Assembly: GCA_047639575.1 (NCBI GenBank)
Contig: JBLIOB010000187.1
Span: 1-8,214, forward strand
Length of the DNA stretch: 8,214 nucleotides
From: JBLIOB01 sp047639575
GTDB lineage: Bacteria > Bacteroidota > Bacteroidia > Flavobacteriales_D > Parvicellaceae
Reading direction: 5' to 3'
Under the pieces are notes generated by a model. It worked only from the letters and a program-made list of their open reading frames with translations, was not told where the DNA came from and made no database searches. Below are positions 1 to 6,024 of the stretch, one piece after another. Every line of letters starts with the position of its first letter. Positions within the stretch are counted from its first letter, which is position 1. The position numbers were made by a program, and so were the translations under genes.

Positions 1-1305
1 GGCCACACATCTGCTGATCCGTCATTAGCATTTGATCATATTGGAGATCTATTTCTGTGTTTCGTAGATTATAATCCAACTACTGGTTCTGCCGGCAGCG
101 TGGAAGTTGTAAAAAGTAGCGATGGGGGACTCTCTTGGGGAGCCGCAACAGAAGTCATATCAATCTCTGACGACCCAGGGAAACTGTGCATCGACAGACC
201 ATGGATGGTTATAGACCGAGAACCTGGAACTCATCAAGGAAATATTTATGTAACCGTGATGAATGCTAAATTATTTCCAGTTGCCCCTCCTTACAATCCT
301 TATTTTATTAAATCGACAGACGGTGGAACTTCCTTTTCTACGCCAAGGTATTTGGATACGATCAATTATTTAGCAGGAGACCTGATTCCTCAGCCTATGC
401 CCTCACCTTCTGTAAGCCAAAACGGTGATTTTTATGCCGTTTATCCTAGCTATAAAACTTCTCAAAGCTTTTTACCTCAGTTATTTGTCGCAAAAAGCAA
501 TTCAAATCTTGACGGCTTTAGCCATTCCACGTTAATAGCAGGAACTAATACTGCGGCAGATTCTTTGTCAAAAAAAGCAGGCTTATTGCTTTGTGACCCA
601 TCAGATAATAGTCATTTAGTTTACTTTATGCTTTTGGACAATTTTGGAGATTCAGATGTTTATATGATGGAATCTTCAGACGAAGCTGCAAATTGGACAA
701 CGGGAGTCAGGGTAAATGATGACCCAACAGGAAATGGGAAAATGCAGGATTTGGTATGGGCCAACTTCGATACAGACGGAGATTTGGCCGTTTGCTGGCG
801 AGACCGAAGAAATGGTGGTTCAGGATATGAAACAGATTCAGAAATTATGTGTGCGATTAAATGTGCAGATTCATCGAATTTCACAAACAACTTCGTTATT
901 TCAGATCTATTAGTATCCCATGACACTGTTTTGAATGGCTCAGGTAACGATTTTATGAGTGTACAATTTCAAAACGACACATTGAGTGCTGTATGGGGAG
1001 ACGTTAGAAATGGGAGAGTGAATGTTTATTTCAATAGATCTATAAAAGATCAGGTTATTTCCATTTCGGAAATTGTCCAAGACGAAATGCCTTCTTTACT
1101 ATTCCCAAATCCAAGCAATGGTACAATAGAAATTAAGGAAATTAATACCCCTTTTACTTTCAATATTATCGATATAGAAGGAAAACTAGTAAAGACGGGT
1201 ACTTCAGAGAATCAAATCATAAATACAGGCCTCGATTCTGGAATGTATTTTATTCAGGTTCAAACTAGCGTTTCAGAAAGAGTATATAGGTTTATCATTA
1301 ATTAG
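1..1305 (+). CDS. Secreted BNR/Asp-box repeat protein with T9SS type A sorting domain (5' end outside the window)
   Basis: The reading frame is open from the first base, so the gene begins upstream; the visible part is 434 residues. Three Asp-box-like motifs (S-x-D-x-G-x-x-W) are seen: SSDGGLSW near visible residue 39, STDGGTSF near 105 and a degenerate SSDEAANW near 225. They are typical of the sialidase/BNR beta-propeller fold. The stretches RPWMVIDREPG and WRDRRNG are also common in this Bacteroidota group. The last 76 residues, from about 359, form a T9SS type A sorting domain: LFPNPSNG, then a beta-rich segment with DIEGKLV, then LDSGMYFIQV and a short basic end. The mature protein is therefore probably exported across the outer membrane and released or attached to the surface. 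Its substrate cannot be read, because any catalytic arginine triad or nucleophile would lie mostly in the missing part; sialidase activity is not claimed. The stop overlaps the stop of the convergent ceramidase gene. Confidence 0.9.
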   Translation, partial: GHTSADPSLAFDHIGDLFLCFVDYNPTTGSAGSVEVVKSSDGGLSWGAATEVISISDDPGKLCIDRPWMVIDREPGTHQGNIYVTVMNAKLFPVAPPYNPYFIKSTDGGTSFSTPRYLDTINYLAGDLIPQPMPSPSVSQNGDFYAVYPSYKTSQSFLPQLFVAKSNSNLDGFSHSTLIAGTNTAADSLSKKAGLLLCDPSDNSHLVYFMLLDNFGDSDVYMMESSDEAANWTTGVRVNDDPTGNGKMQDLVWANFDTDGDLAVCWRDRRNGGSGYETDSEIMCAIKCADSSNFTNNFVISDLLVSHDTVLNGSGNDFMSVQFQNDTLSAVWGDVRNGRVNVYFNRSIKDQVISISEIVQDEMPSLLFPNPSNGTIEIKEINTPFTFNIIDIEGKLVKTGTSENQIINTGLDSGMYFIQVQTSVSERVYRFIIN

Positions 1306-2999
1306 GAACTTCTCTTCGACAACTCATCTCCTGAAAATTCAACTGGCTTAACTGCTCGATCAATTTTACGGTTGTCTTTAGCAACTGACATCTGAGCAGC
1401 TAATTCTTTTAATTTAGTTTGAAAAGCTCCAAGGGTCCATTGACCATAAACGGTATGTCCTCCTTCATAATTTTGAAGTTGATACTCTTCAAAAGTTGTA
1501 ATATAGCCCATATAAGCGTTAGAATAAGGGCACATTATAACAGATTCTACACCGATCGATTTTAACTCTTCAAGGACAGTTTGCTCCATTCTTTTCCCTG
1601 CCGATACAGTTGGCTCTCCTGGGCATCCAACGAAAGCAACTTTACCAAGTATTACTAGTTGAAGTGGCATAACATGAGGAACCCATTGATGTTCTGACAT
1701 GGCTCCATTCACGTAGTTCTTTTTTAATCTAGCTATAGATGCATCAGCTGAACCTGGAAGGATTAATCCTTTAATATTAGCAGTTCCAAAAATCCTTTGC
1801 TCGCTAGCATCCATTAAAATTTTCTTATTTCCTTGAACCCGGTATTTTTCTTTCCAATCTTCCTTTCTAAGTTCCGTTTTAAAAGGGTAGGCAGCTTTAT
1901 GTCCTATTTTCACTGTGCTACTCATTAGGTTAGCTGCACCATTTAAAACATCGTTCATACCTCGTCCATCTATTCTTGTTCCTTTAAAAAATGGGACCCC
2001 TAAACAAGCGTGACCAGTATGTGCAGTTTCATCTTGATTAGAGAATTCTTGATCAACTTTTATATTTGAAAAGTCGAAATAAGCCATTTCCGAGCTTATT
2101 GATCCTTCTAAATTCGTTGTTGCTTTTTTCGAAAATGCCTTTTTTGCTTCTTCAAATTGAAGCCTCCCATTGGTCTTTGCATAATCGTGTTCTGCTTCGC
2201 CTTTAATGCTCTTTCTTTTCTTAAGGTCACCAGGACCATGATAATAAGGTGAAATATCACCCGCAGGTCCTTGAGCAAAAACTCCAATTTCTAACCCCTC
2301 ATTTTCAAAGTACTCGGCTGCATATCCTTTGTTGTCGAAACTCACGGAATGATTCAATTTGCCCACGCACGTGGGATGAACTCCGAACCAGTTTACTTGA
2401 CCAGTTGCCTTTCCGCCTCTTACAATTCGCAACATTCTCATCCGTTTATCAATTGCCAAATTGGCTTGAGTCATTTCCAAACTTTCATTCTCTGGATTGG
2501 AATTAAAAGCTTTTAACGATCTATTCCATGCAATTCCGGAATCAAGCTCTACTTCGTGCTCTACCAATTCTAATTCCCCTGACGTCCTATTTTTATAAGC
2601 GAGCTTGATGGAAGAAACAATCCCCGCGACATAGGCATCGAATACCTCTTTTTGAAAACCTGGAATGGTAATATTGTAAAGTACGTGTTCTGAGAATCCT
2701 CCAGGAGCGGAATGTGTGTGTTGAGCAGATAAGATAAATTGACTCAGATTAAAATTTGAATCAACTTCATTTCTAATCGCTTTTTCCACTTCCCTTCTTA
2801 AGGCAGGAGTGATGAAACAAATCTCAACACAGGTGTAAAGAAATATTCCGCCCATTTCATCTTCAATCCAAACAGATCTTGAATTTAATGAGGTAGAATA
2901 ATCATGCACCACATTTTCACTCATCCCGTATCCCATCATTCCAATGTCTTTTATTTCACATTGAATCTCCGCTACACCAGTACCAATAAGGAATCCCAT
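1302..2999 (-). CDS. Neutral/alkaline ceramidase family hydrolase, N-terminal catalytic domain only, no signal peptide
   Basis: Neutral ceramidases cleave the amide bond of ceramide to give sphingosine and a fatty acid, using a zinc ion and an active-site serine. The family motifs are present in order: SAQHTHSAPGG (residues 91-101, zinc histidine), WFGVHPT (204-210, second zinc histidine H208), GPAGDISP (244-251, with S250 at the catalytic serine position), CPGEPTVSAG (459-468, zinc ligand E462) and YMGYITTFEEY (496-506). Y499 lies 37 residues after E462, the spacing of E411 and Y448 in the Pseudomonas aeruginosa enzyme. The protein starts directly at the family's first strand (GTGVAEI), and an in-frame TAA stop lies five codons upstream (3012-3014), so no signal peptide can be added. 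It ends about 45 residues after YGQWTLGAF, so the Ig-like C-terminal domain of secreted ceramidases is missing. It is therefore predicted to be cytoplasmic. The true substrate may be ceramide or another N-acyl lipid. Confidence 0.9.
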   Translation of the reverse strand: MGFLIGTGVAEIQCEIKDIGMMGYGMSENVVHDYSTSLNSRSVWIEDEMGGIFLYTCVEICFITPALRREVEKAIRNEVDSNFNLSQFILSAQHTHSAPGGFSEHVLYNITIPGFQKEVFDAYVAGIVSSIKLAYKNRTSGELELVEHEVELDSGIAWNRSLKAFNSNPENESLEMTQANLAIDKRMRMLRIVRGGKATGQVNWFGVHPTCVGKLNHSVSFDNKGYAAEYFENEGLEIGVFAQGPAGDISPYYHGPGDLKKRKSIKGEAEHDYAKTNGRLQFEEAKKAFSKKATTNLEGSISSEMAYFDFSNIKVDQEFSNQDETAHTGHACLGVPFFKGTRIDGRGMNDVLNGAANLMSSTVKIGHKAAYPFKTELRKEDWKEKYRVQGNKKILMDASEQRIFGTANIKGLILPGSADASIARLKKNYVNGAMSEHQWVPHVMPLQLVILGKVAFVGCPGEPTVSAGKRMEQTVLEELKSIGVESVIMCPYSNAYMGYITTFEEYQLQNYEGGHTVYGQWTLGAFQTKLKELAAQMSVAKDNRKIDRAVKPVEFSGDELSKRSS

Positions 3000-3081
3000 T
3001 GAGTTTTGAAATTAAACTATTTCACTTGTAAAAGTACAAATAATTAATCCGTAATTCTCAGATCACCAAAAAAAGAAATTG

Positions 3082-3089
3082 TATATTCG
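3082..3089 (+). promoter_or_regulatory. Possible Bacteroidota -7 promoter element for the SiaC-type gene
   Basis: TATATTCG matches the Bacteroidota sigma-A -7 consensus TAnnTTTG at all but one fixed position and sits 19 bp before the ATG at 3109. No TTG -33 element is seen at the expected spacing. In AT-rich DNA such a match can occur by chance, so this is a weak call. No convincing counterpart was found for the divergent ceramidase gene in the rest of the 3000-3108 gap; the nearest is TACTTTTA read on the minus strand. Confidence 0.25.
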
Positions 3090-3108
3090 TAACTATTAAT
3101 TATAGAGC

Positions 3109-3495
3109 ATGGACGCATTAAAACACGAAGGATCACCTAAAACTCCATTTGTAAATTTTGACCCTGTTGAAGGGTTACTTGAATTAAAAGGGAGATCTAT
3201 TCCTGAAAATTCAATTGAATTTTACAAACCACTTTTCGATTGGATCGATGATTATGGAAATGACCCACAGGCAGCTACTAAAGTAAATATCGTATTGGAA
3301 TATTTCAATACTTCATCTTCAAAATGTATTCTGGATTTCTTTAAGAAATTAGAAACATTAAATAACGGTGGTAGAACTTCAGTTTCTATAAACTGGCATT
3401 ATGAAGAAGACGATGAGGATATGCTAGAAGCTGGTGAAGATTATCAAGCAATTATTGATCTTCCGGTTAAAATGATTGAAGTAGAAGAGATTTAG
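3109..3495 (+). CDS. SiaC-type (DUF1987) regulatory phosphoprotein
   Basis: This 128-residue acidic protein matches the DUF1987/SiaC family along its whole length. Recognisable blocks are TPFVNFDP (12-19), LELKGRSIPENS (24-35), YFNTSSSK (65-72), the acidic WHYEEDDEDMLEAGEDY (96-112) and a final hydrophobic strand, DLPVKMIEVEE. In P. aeruginosa, SiaC is phosphorylated on threonine 68 by the kinase SiaB and dephosphorylated by SiaA, and the unphosphorylated form binds and activates the diguanylate cyclase SiaD. The threonine of the NTSS motif here is also residue 68, so the phosphorylation site is kept. No SiaB-like kinase, phosphatase or GGDEF gene lies beside it in this window, so its partner is unknown. 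It stands alone between a divergent gene on the left and an intrinsic terminator on the right, which suggests a monocistronic unit. The start ATG is the first in frame, and no Shine-Dalgarno sequence is visible. Confidence 0.88.
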   Translation: MDALKHEGSPKTPFVNFDPVEGLLELKGRSIPENSIEFYKPLFDWIDDYGNDPQAATKVNIVLEYFNTSSSKCILDFFKKLETLNNGGRTSVSINWHYEEDDEDMLEAGEDYQAIIDLPVKMIEVEEI

Positions 3496-3515
3496 AATTC
3501 TTCTCAATGAAATTT

Positions 3516-3544
3516 AAAAGCCTTCTTATCGAAGGTTTTTTTTT
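3516..3544 (+). terminator. Rho-independent terminator after the SiaC-type gene
   Basis: The arms CCTTC (3521-3525) and GAAGG (3531-3535) enclose a 5-nt TTATC loop. The stem can be extended outward by a G-U pair and A-T pairs, because AAAAG precedes it and T residues follow. A run of nine T residues (3536-3544) comes directly after the stem. It lies 20 bp past the stop at 3495, as expected for an intrinsic terminator. Confidence 0.85.
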
Positions 3545-3564
3545 GGATTGAACTTTTATTACGT

Positions 3565-3822
3565 ATGGGTTCTTTTATTAATTTTTCAGCACCTTTATTC
3601 GTGTTATCTATGATTAAACCATATATATATTACTTTATTCTAAGCGGTTATGCTTTGCGTGATCTTAAGAAAAATAATGACCGATTTGAATGGGTAAAAA
3701 AACACTTTGTAAATTGTGAAGCTATAAAACCGTATTTAGTCGATGCAAAAATTATGAGAAAAAATTGGACACTTATCAAAGATGCATTCATCTCAAATTT
3801 TTTCAAATCTCCATTTCAATAA
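3565..3822 (+). CDS. Small hypothetical protein (85 residues), coding status uncertain
   Basis: I do not recognise this protein. From the ATG at 3565 it would begin with a hydrophobic stretch of about 30 residues, including SAPLFVLSMIKPYIYYFI, which could be a membrane segment. The remainder is basic and aromatic: YALRDLKKNNDRFEWVKKHF, then AKIMRKNWTLIKDAFISNFF. A second possible start is the ATG at 3610 (MIKPYIYYF), which would give 70 residues. The frame begins only 20 bp after the T-run of a strong terminator. Transcription from the SiaC-type gene should therefore be cut off, and no good promoter of its own is visible. It ends with two consecutive TAA codons, 10 bp before the stop of the convergent lipoprotein gene. 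The charged, non-repetitive composition is protein-like, and no overlapping gene explains the frame. It may be a real orphan gene, a decayed remnant of a larger gene, or non-coding. Confidence 0.4.
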   Translation: MGSFINFSAPLFVLSMIKPYIYYFILSGYALRDLKKNNDRFEWVKKHFVNCEAIKPYLVDAKIMRKNWTLIKDAFISNFFKSPFQ

Positions 3823-3832
3823 TAATCCTGGT

Positions 3833-4429
3833 TTATTTTATAGGTTGATAAATAATAGTTAAAACGGAATCCTGTTCGACTTTTTCAGGATCACTAATAT
3901 ATTGTGCCCACTGCTCTCCATTCACTATTAAATCATTATCCGACAAATATTCTGTTAATACCGGCACCGATTCTTCAATCTTCTCGTAACTCCCGTAGTA
4001 ATACATTTTAAGGACATTTCCAGTATACATTAAATCAATTTTACATCCTTCCAAAATTGATATAGAATCCTGAGTTAATATGCCAACATTAAAATAAACG
4101 GAATCCTCATTTGCGATTCGTTTAATTTGCGAAATGGGTTTACTCATGCTCCCTGTACTATTTTTTATAGCTTCCATAAATATTGGAGGAAGCAAAGTCG
4201 TGAAATTGGCGCGAATTGAATCTTGGTGGCATTTTCCAACTGCAGAGATATACCAACTTGGGTCAATCTGCTCTTTTTCAAACCTAAATGCATAAGTCTT
4301 CTCTACATGAGCGCCTGCCTCACCAAATTCTCCAGCGTTCGGGTTTTGAACAATGGATTTATCTGTTAATTCTGAACTCTGGCATCCGGCAATAAGTACC
4401 AGCAGCATCATAAATAAATAATTACGCAT
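3833..4429 (-). CDS. Lipoprotein with GyrI-like (AraC effector-binding) domain
   Basis: From the ATG at 4429 the protein has a lipoprotein signal peptide: MRNYLFMMLLVLIAGC, with the lipobox LIAGC and the lipidated cysteine at residue 16. The rest, from roughly residue 40, resembles the GyrI-like/effector-binding fold. The C-terminal half is diagnostic: MYYYGSYEKIEESVPVLTEY, then GEQWAQYISDPEKVEQD and the last strand LTIIYQPIK. In this family the pattern is a Y-x-G-x-Y strand, a helix, a W-x-x-Y-x-x-DP segment and a final hydrophobic strand around a small-molecule pocket. The ligand is unknown. The gene overlaps the end of the upstream SRPBCC gene by 8 bp, and in related bacteria SRPBCC and GyrI-like domains can occur fused in one chain, so the two products probably act together. 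A GTG at 4435 is an alternative start that adds two residues. The lipid anchor places the domain outside the cytoplasm. Confidence 0.85.
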   Translation of the reverse strand: MRNYLFMMLLVLIAGCQSSELTDKSIVQNPNAGEFGEAGAHVEKTYAFRFEKEQIDPSWYISAVGKCHQDSIRANFTTLLPPIFMEAIKNSTGSMSKPISQIKRIANEDSVYFNVGILTQDSISILEGCKIDLMYTGNVLKMYYYGSYEKIEESVPVLTEYLSDNDLIVNGEQWAQYISDPEKVEQDSVLTIIYQPIK

Positions 4430-4955
4430 TTTCACAGCTCTCCTTTAAATTTTCTAGGCCTTTTTGATAATCTGGACCTAGAAATTTATCCATCATACGA
4501 CCCATAAGTCTTCCTGCTGGATTTGATCCCATATCACCTTTAAAATCCCAAGTAACTTCACAACTTTCTCCATTATCAACTATGGTCCAACCTGCTTCAG
4601 CGTCACTTCGCCCATGAAATTTCAGCGTACTATTTACTCGTTTATTCTCTATAGACTCTATAATCTCCATAGACCCACTTCCAACTTTCTTTTTATCTCC
4701 AACCCAATCATATTTGCATCCTAATCCAGATTCTGGGCCAGAGTAAGTATGCTTTGCATCAGGATCTTTATCCGTCCATGGTGACCATTTTACAAATTCT
4801 TGCATATTATTAAGCTTTGGAAATATGGCAGAAGCTGAAGCTTTTACCGTAACTGTTCGTTGCATTTTTGCAAATCTGGGGGACAAAAATCCAATTATCA
4901 CTAATATTATAACGATGCCGGCAAGGCTTGTTATTATCCAAAAAACTAAATCCAT
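4422..4955 (-). CDS. SRPBCC (polyketide cyclase/START-like) family protein with N-terminal membrane anchor
   Basis: This 177-residue protein has one hydrophobic helix at about residues 5-24 (FWIITSLAGIVIILVIIGFL), followed by an SRPBCC lipid- or ligand-binding domain. Family features seen are the first strand RTVTVKASASAIFPKLNN, the motif FVKWSPWTDKDP, the strand and turn GSMEIIESIENKRV, TLKFHGRSDAEAGWTI, and a long C-terminal helix containing MGRMMDKFLGPDYQKGLENL. The fold forms a deep hydrophobic pocket; the ligand is unknown. Basic residues (R27, K30, R33) follow the helix, while only an aspartate precedes it. By the positive-inside rule this would put the domain in the cytoplasm, which is at odds with the exported lipoprotein partner. 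It is the first gene of a two-gene minus-strand operon and its start lies 18 bp from a TAATTTTG promoter element. No Shine-Dalgarno sequence is apparent. Confidence 0.88.
   Translation of the reverse strand: MDLVFWIITSLAGIVIILVIIGFLSPRFAKMQRTVTVKASASAIFPKLNNMQEFVKWSPWTDKDPDAKHTYSGPESGLGCKYDWVGDKKKVGSGSMEIIESIENKRVNSTLKFHGRSDAEAGWTIVDNGESCEVTWDFKGDMGSNPAGRLMGRMMDKFLGPDYQKGLENLKESCENA
4440..4446 (-). promoter_or_regulatory. Shine-Dalgarno sequence for the GyrI-like lipoprotein gene
   Basis: On the minus strand AAAGGAG lies 10 nt before the ATG at 4429 and 4 nt before the GTG at 4435. It is inside the last codons of the SRPBCC gene. Good Shine-Dalgarno sequences are scarce in this window, so it suggests translational coupling of the pair. 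Its spacing and the stronger initiator favour the ATG. Confidence 0.55.
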
Positions 4956-4972
4956 AACTAATTTATTTAGTG

Positions 4973-4980
4973 CAAAATTA
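4973..4980 (-). promoter_or_regulatory. Probable -7 promoter element for the SRPBCC/GyrI operon
   Basis: Read on the minus strand, TAATTTTG matches the Bacteroidota -7 consensus TAnnTTTG exactly and lies 17 nt before the start codon at 4955. A start of transcription near 4966 would leave a short leader of about 10 nt. No clear TTG -33 element is found at the usual spacing, so confidence is moderate. Confidence 0.45.
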
Positions 4981-5011
4981 ATAACTTCTTCATTCCCTTT
5001 AAGAATAACGA

Positions 5012-5019
5012 TAAATTTG
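5012..5019 (+). promoter_or_regulatory. Probable -7 promoter element for the nitroreductase operon
   Basis: TAAATTTG matches TAnnTTTG exactly and lies 32 nt before the ATG at 5052, giving a predicted leader of roughly 25 nt. As with the divergent element on the other strand, no convincing TTG -33 box is seen. Confidence 0.45.
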
Positions 5020-5051
5020 CACGTAAATATGCCAACATTTCTTTTGAGACC

Positions 5052-5639
5052 ATGAAATACGACTTAAGTGAAATCAACGATATTATTAAAAATCGTAGAT
5101 CAATTTATCCTGAACAATTTTCCGACAGAAAGGTACACCGGGAGCAAATTGAAACATTAATAACTAATGCTACTTGGGCACCTACCCATGGTATGACACA
5201 ACCTTGGAGATTCAAAGTTTTCATGAATGAAGGTTTAGAAAAACTCAGTAAGTATCAAAGTGAGCTTTATCAGAAGACCACTTTACCTGAAAAATTTAGT
5301 GACATAAAGTTTAACAAGCTTAAAAACAGACCCTTGGTCTCAAGTGCAGTAATCGGTATTTGCATGAAAAGACAGGATTCGAAAAGAATATCTGAGCTTG
5401 ATGAAATAGCAGCTGTGGCCTGTTCAGTTCAAAACATGTACCTAACTGCAACAGCATACGGACTTGGAGTTTATTGGTCAAGTGGAGGCCCAACAACCAA
5501 AGAAGAGACAAAGTTGTTTTTAAAACTAAATGAAGAAGATAAATGTTTAGGTTTTTTCTATATCGGTTACCCGGCCATTGACTGGCCAAAAGGTCAACGC
5601 AAGCCGATTGAATATGTAACAGAGTGGATCGATGAGTGA
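5052..5639 (+). CDS. Nitroreductase family protein (YdjA-like)
   Basis: This 195-residue flavoprotein belongs to the nitroreductase fold, most like the small YdjA subgroup. Such enzymes are FMN-dependent dimers that use NAD(P)H to reduce nitro compounds, quinones or enones; the natural substrate is not known here. The diagnostic motifs are the N-terminal NRRSIYPEQF (14-23, FMN phosphate-binding arginines), WAPTHGMTQPWRF (42-54), the helix EIAAVACSVQNMYLTATAYG, the segment GVYWSSGG that lines the flavin site, and GFFYIGYPAIDWP near the end. The length agrees with the family and the protein looks complete and soluble, with no signal peptide. It is the first gene of a plus-strand run: the next gene overlaps its last 8 bases, so co-translation is likely. 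A TAAATTTG promoter element lies 32 bp upstream. The ATG is preceded only by a weak GAG. Confidence 0.92.
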   Translation: MKYDLSEINDIIKNRRSIYPEQFSDRKVHREQIETLITNATWAPTHGMTQPWRFKVFMNEGLEKLSKYQSELYQKTTLPEKFSDIKFNKLKNRPLVSSAVIGICMKRQDSKRISELDEIAAVACSVQNMYLTATAYGLGVYWSSGGPTTKEETKLFLKLNEEDKCLGFFYIGYPAIDWPKGQRKPIEYVTEWIDE

Positions 5640-5988
5640 CGAGGACGAAGGGTTTTTTCAACTAACCAATTACAAGAACCATCCTGAAAACAATATGTAC
5701 CGTATTTTTTTCTTTATGGAAAAAGAGCGTGCAGACTATTTTGAAAATCTATTAAAGGAGAAATCAATCTCCTATGAAGTGGACGAAGATGTGCACAAAG
5801 GCTCCCCTATTTACTATTATGGAGTTCACAAAAAGGACATGAAAGTAGTGCTGAATTGTAACTTTCTTACCGTTGGAGCGTTTAGAAAGCCCTTATTAGG
5901 TGCAAATAAATGGGTACGGTACATTATGGTTGTTTTTTGCCTAATGTTCTTAGCACTTGCCATAGTGGGTTGGGCAATGTCTGAGTAA
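5632..5988 (+). CDS. Hypothetical single-pass membrane protein with DUF2007-like N-terminal region
   Basis: This 118-residue protein has an acidic N-terminus (MSDEDEG), a soluble part at about 20-80, and one membrane helix at about 96-114 (VRYIMVVFCLMFLALAIVGW). The pattern MYRIFFFMEKERADYFENLL followed by KSISYEVDEDV resembles small conserved Bacteroidota proteins with a DUF2007-like alpha/beta fold (strand, helix with E-x-A, then strand). This is a resemblance only, and no function is known to me. The start at 5632 overlaps the nitroreductase stop by 8 bp. An ATG at 5695, which begins MYRIFF at residue 22, is an alternative and would remove the acidic leader. The basic residues before the helix (FRKPLLGANKW) suggest the soluble part stays in the cytoplasm, with only a few residues outside. 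Its position suggests cotranscription with the nitroreductase and perhaps with the peptidase 36 bp downstream. Confidence 0.75.
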   Translation: MSDEDEGFFQLTNYKNHPENNMYRIFFFMEKERADYFENLLKEKSISYEVDEDVHKGSPIYYYGVHKKDMKVVLNCNFLTVGAFRKPLLGANKWVRYIMVVFCLMFLALAIVGWAMSE

Positions 5989-6024
5989 AGAGTACCAGCG
6001 TTTATTGTCCTAACGGATTTAGGG

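Larger units (their letters stand above)
4970..5022. repeat. Inverted repeat in the divergent control region
   Basis: GTGCAAAATTA (4970-4980) and TAAATTTGCAC (5012-5022) are inverted copies matching at 10 of 11 positions, separated by 31 bp. They contain the -7 elements of both divergent operons, plus the same three extra bases, CAC, on the transcript side. The repeat may reflect two promoters with the same extended motif, or a symmetric operator for one regulator acting on both operons. Confidence 0.5.

Noticed and set aside
100..102. GTG at 100 as the start of the BNR-repeat gene
   Set aside because: The frame is open back to base 1 with protein-like sequence (GHTSADPSLAFDHIGDLFL), so the true start lies outside the window.
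1..1305. Naming the first gene a sialidase
   Set aside because: Asp-box motifs occur in many propeller proteins, and catalytic residues are not visible in the part present.
3000..3108. A full promoter for the ceramidase gene in the divergent gap
   Set aside because: Only partial TAnnTTTG matches are present on the minus strand and none has a TTG box at suitable spacing.
3565..3822. The small ORF as the C-terminal remnant of a glycosyltransferase
   Set aside because: The basic aromatic helix is vaguely reminiscent of such tails, but no motif supports it.
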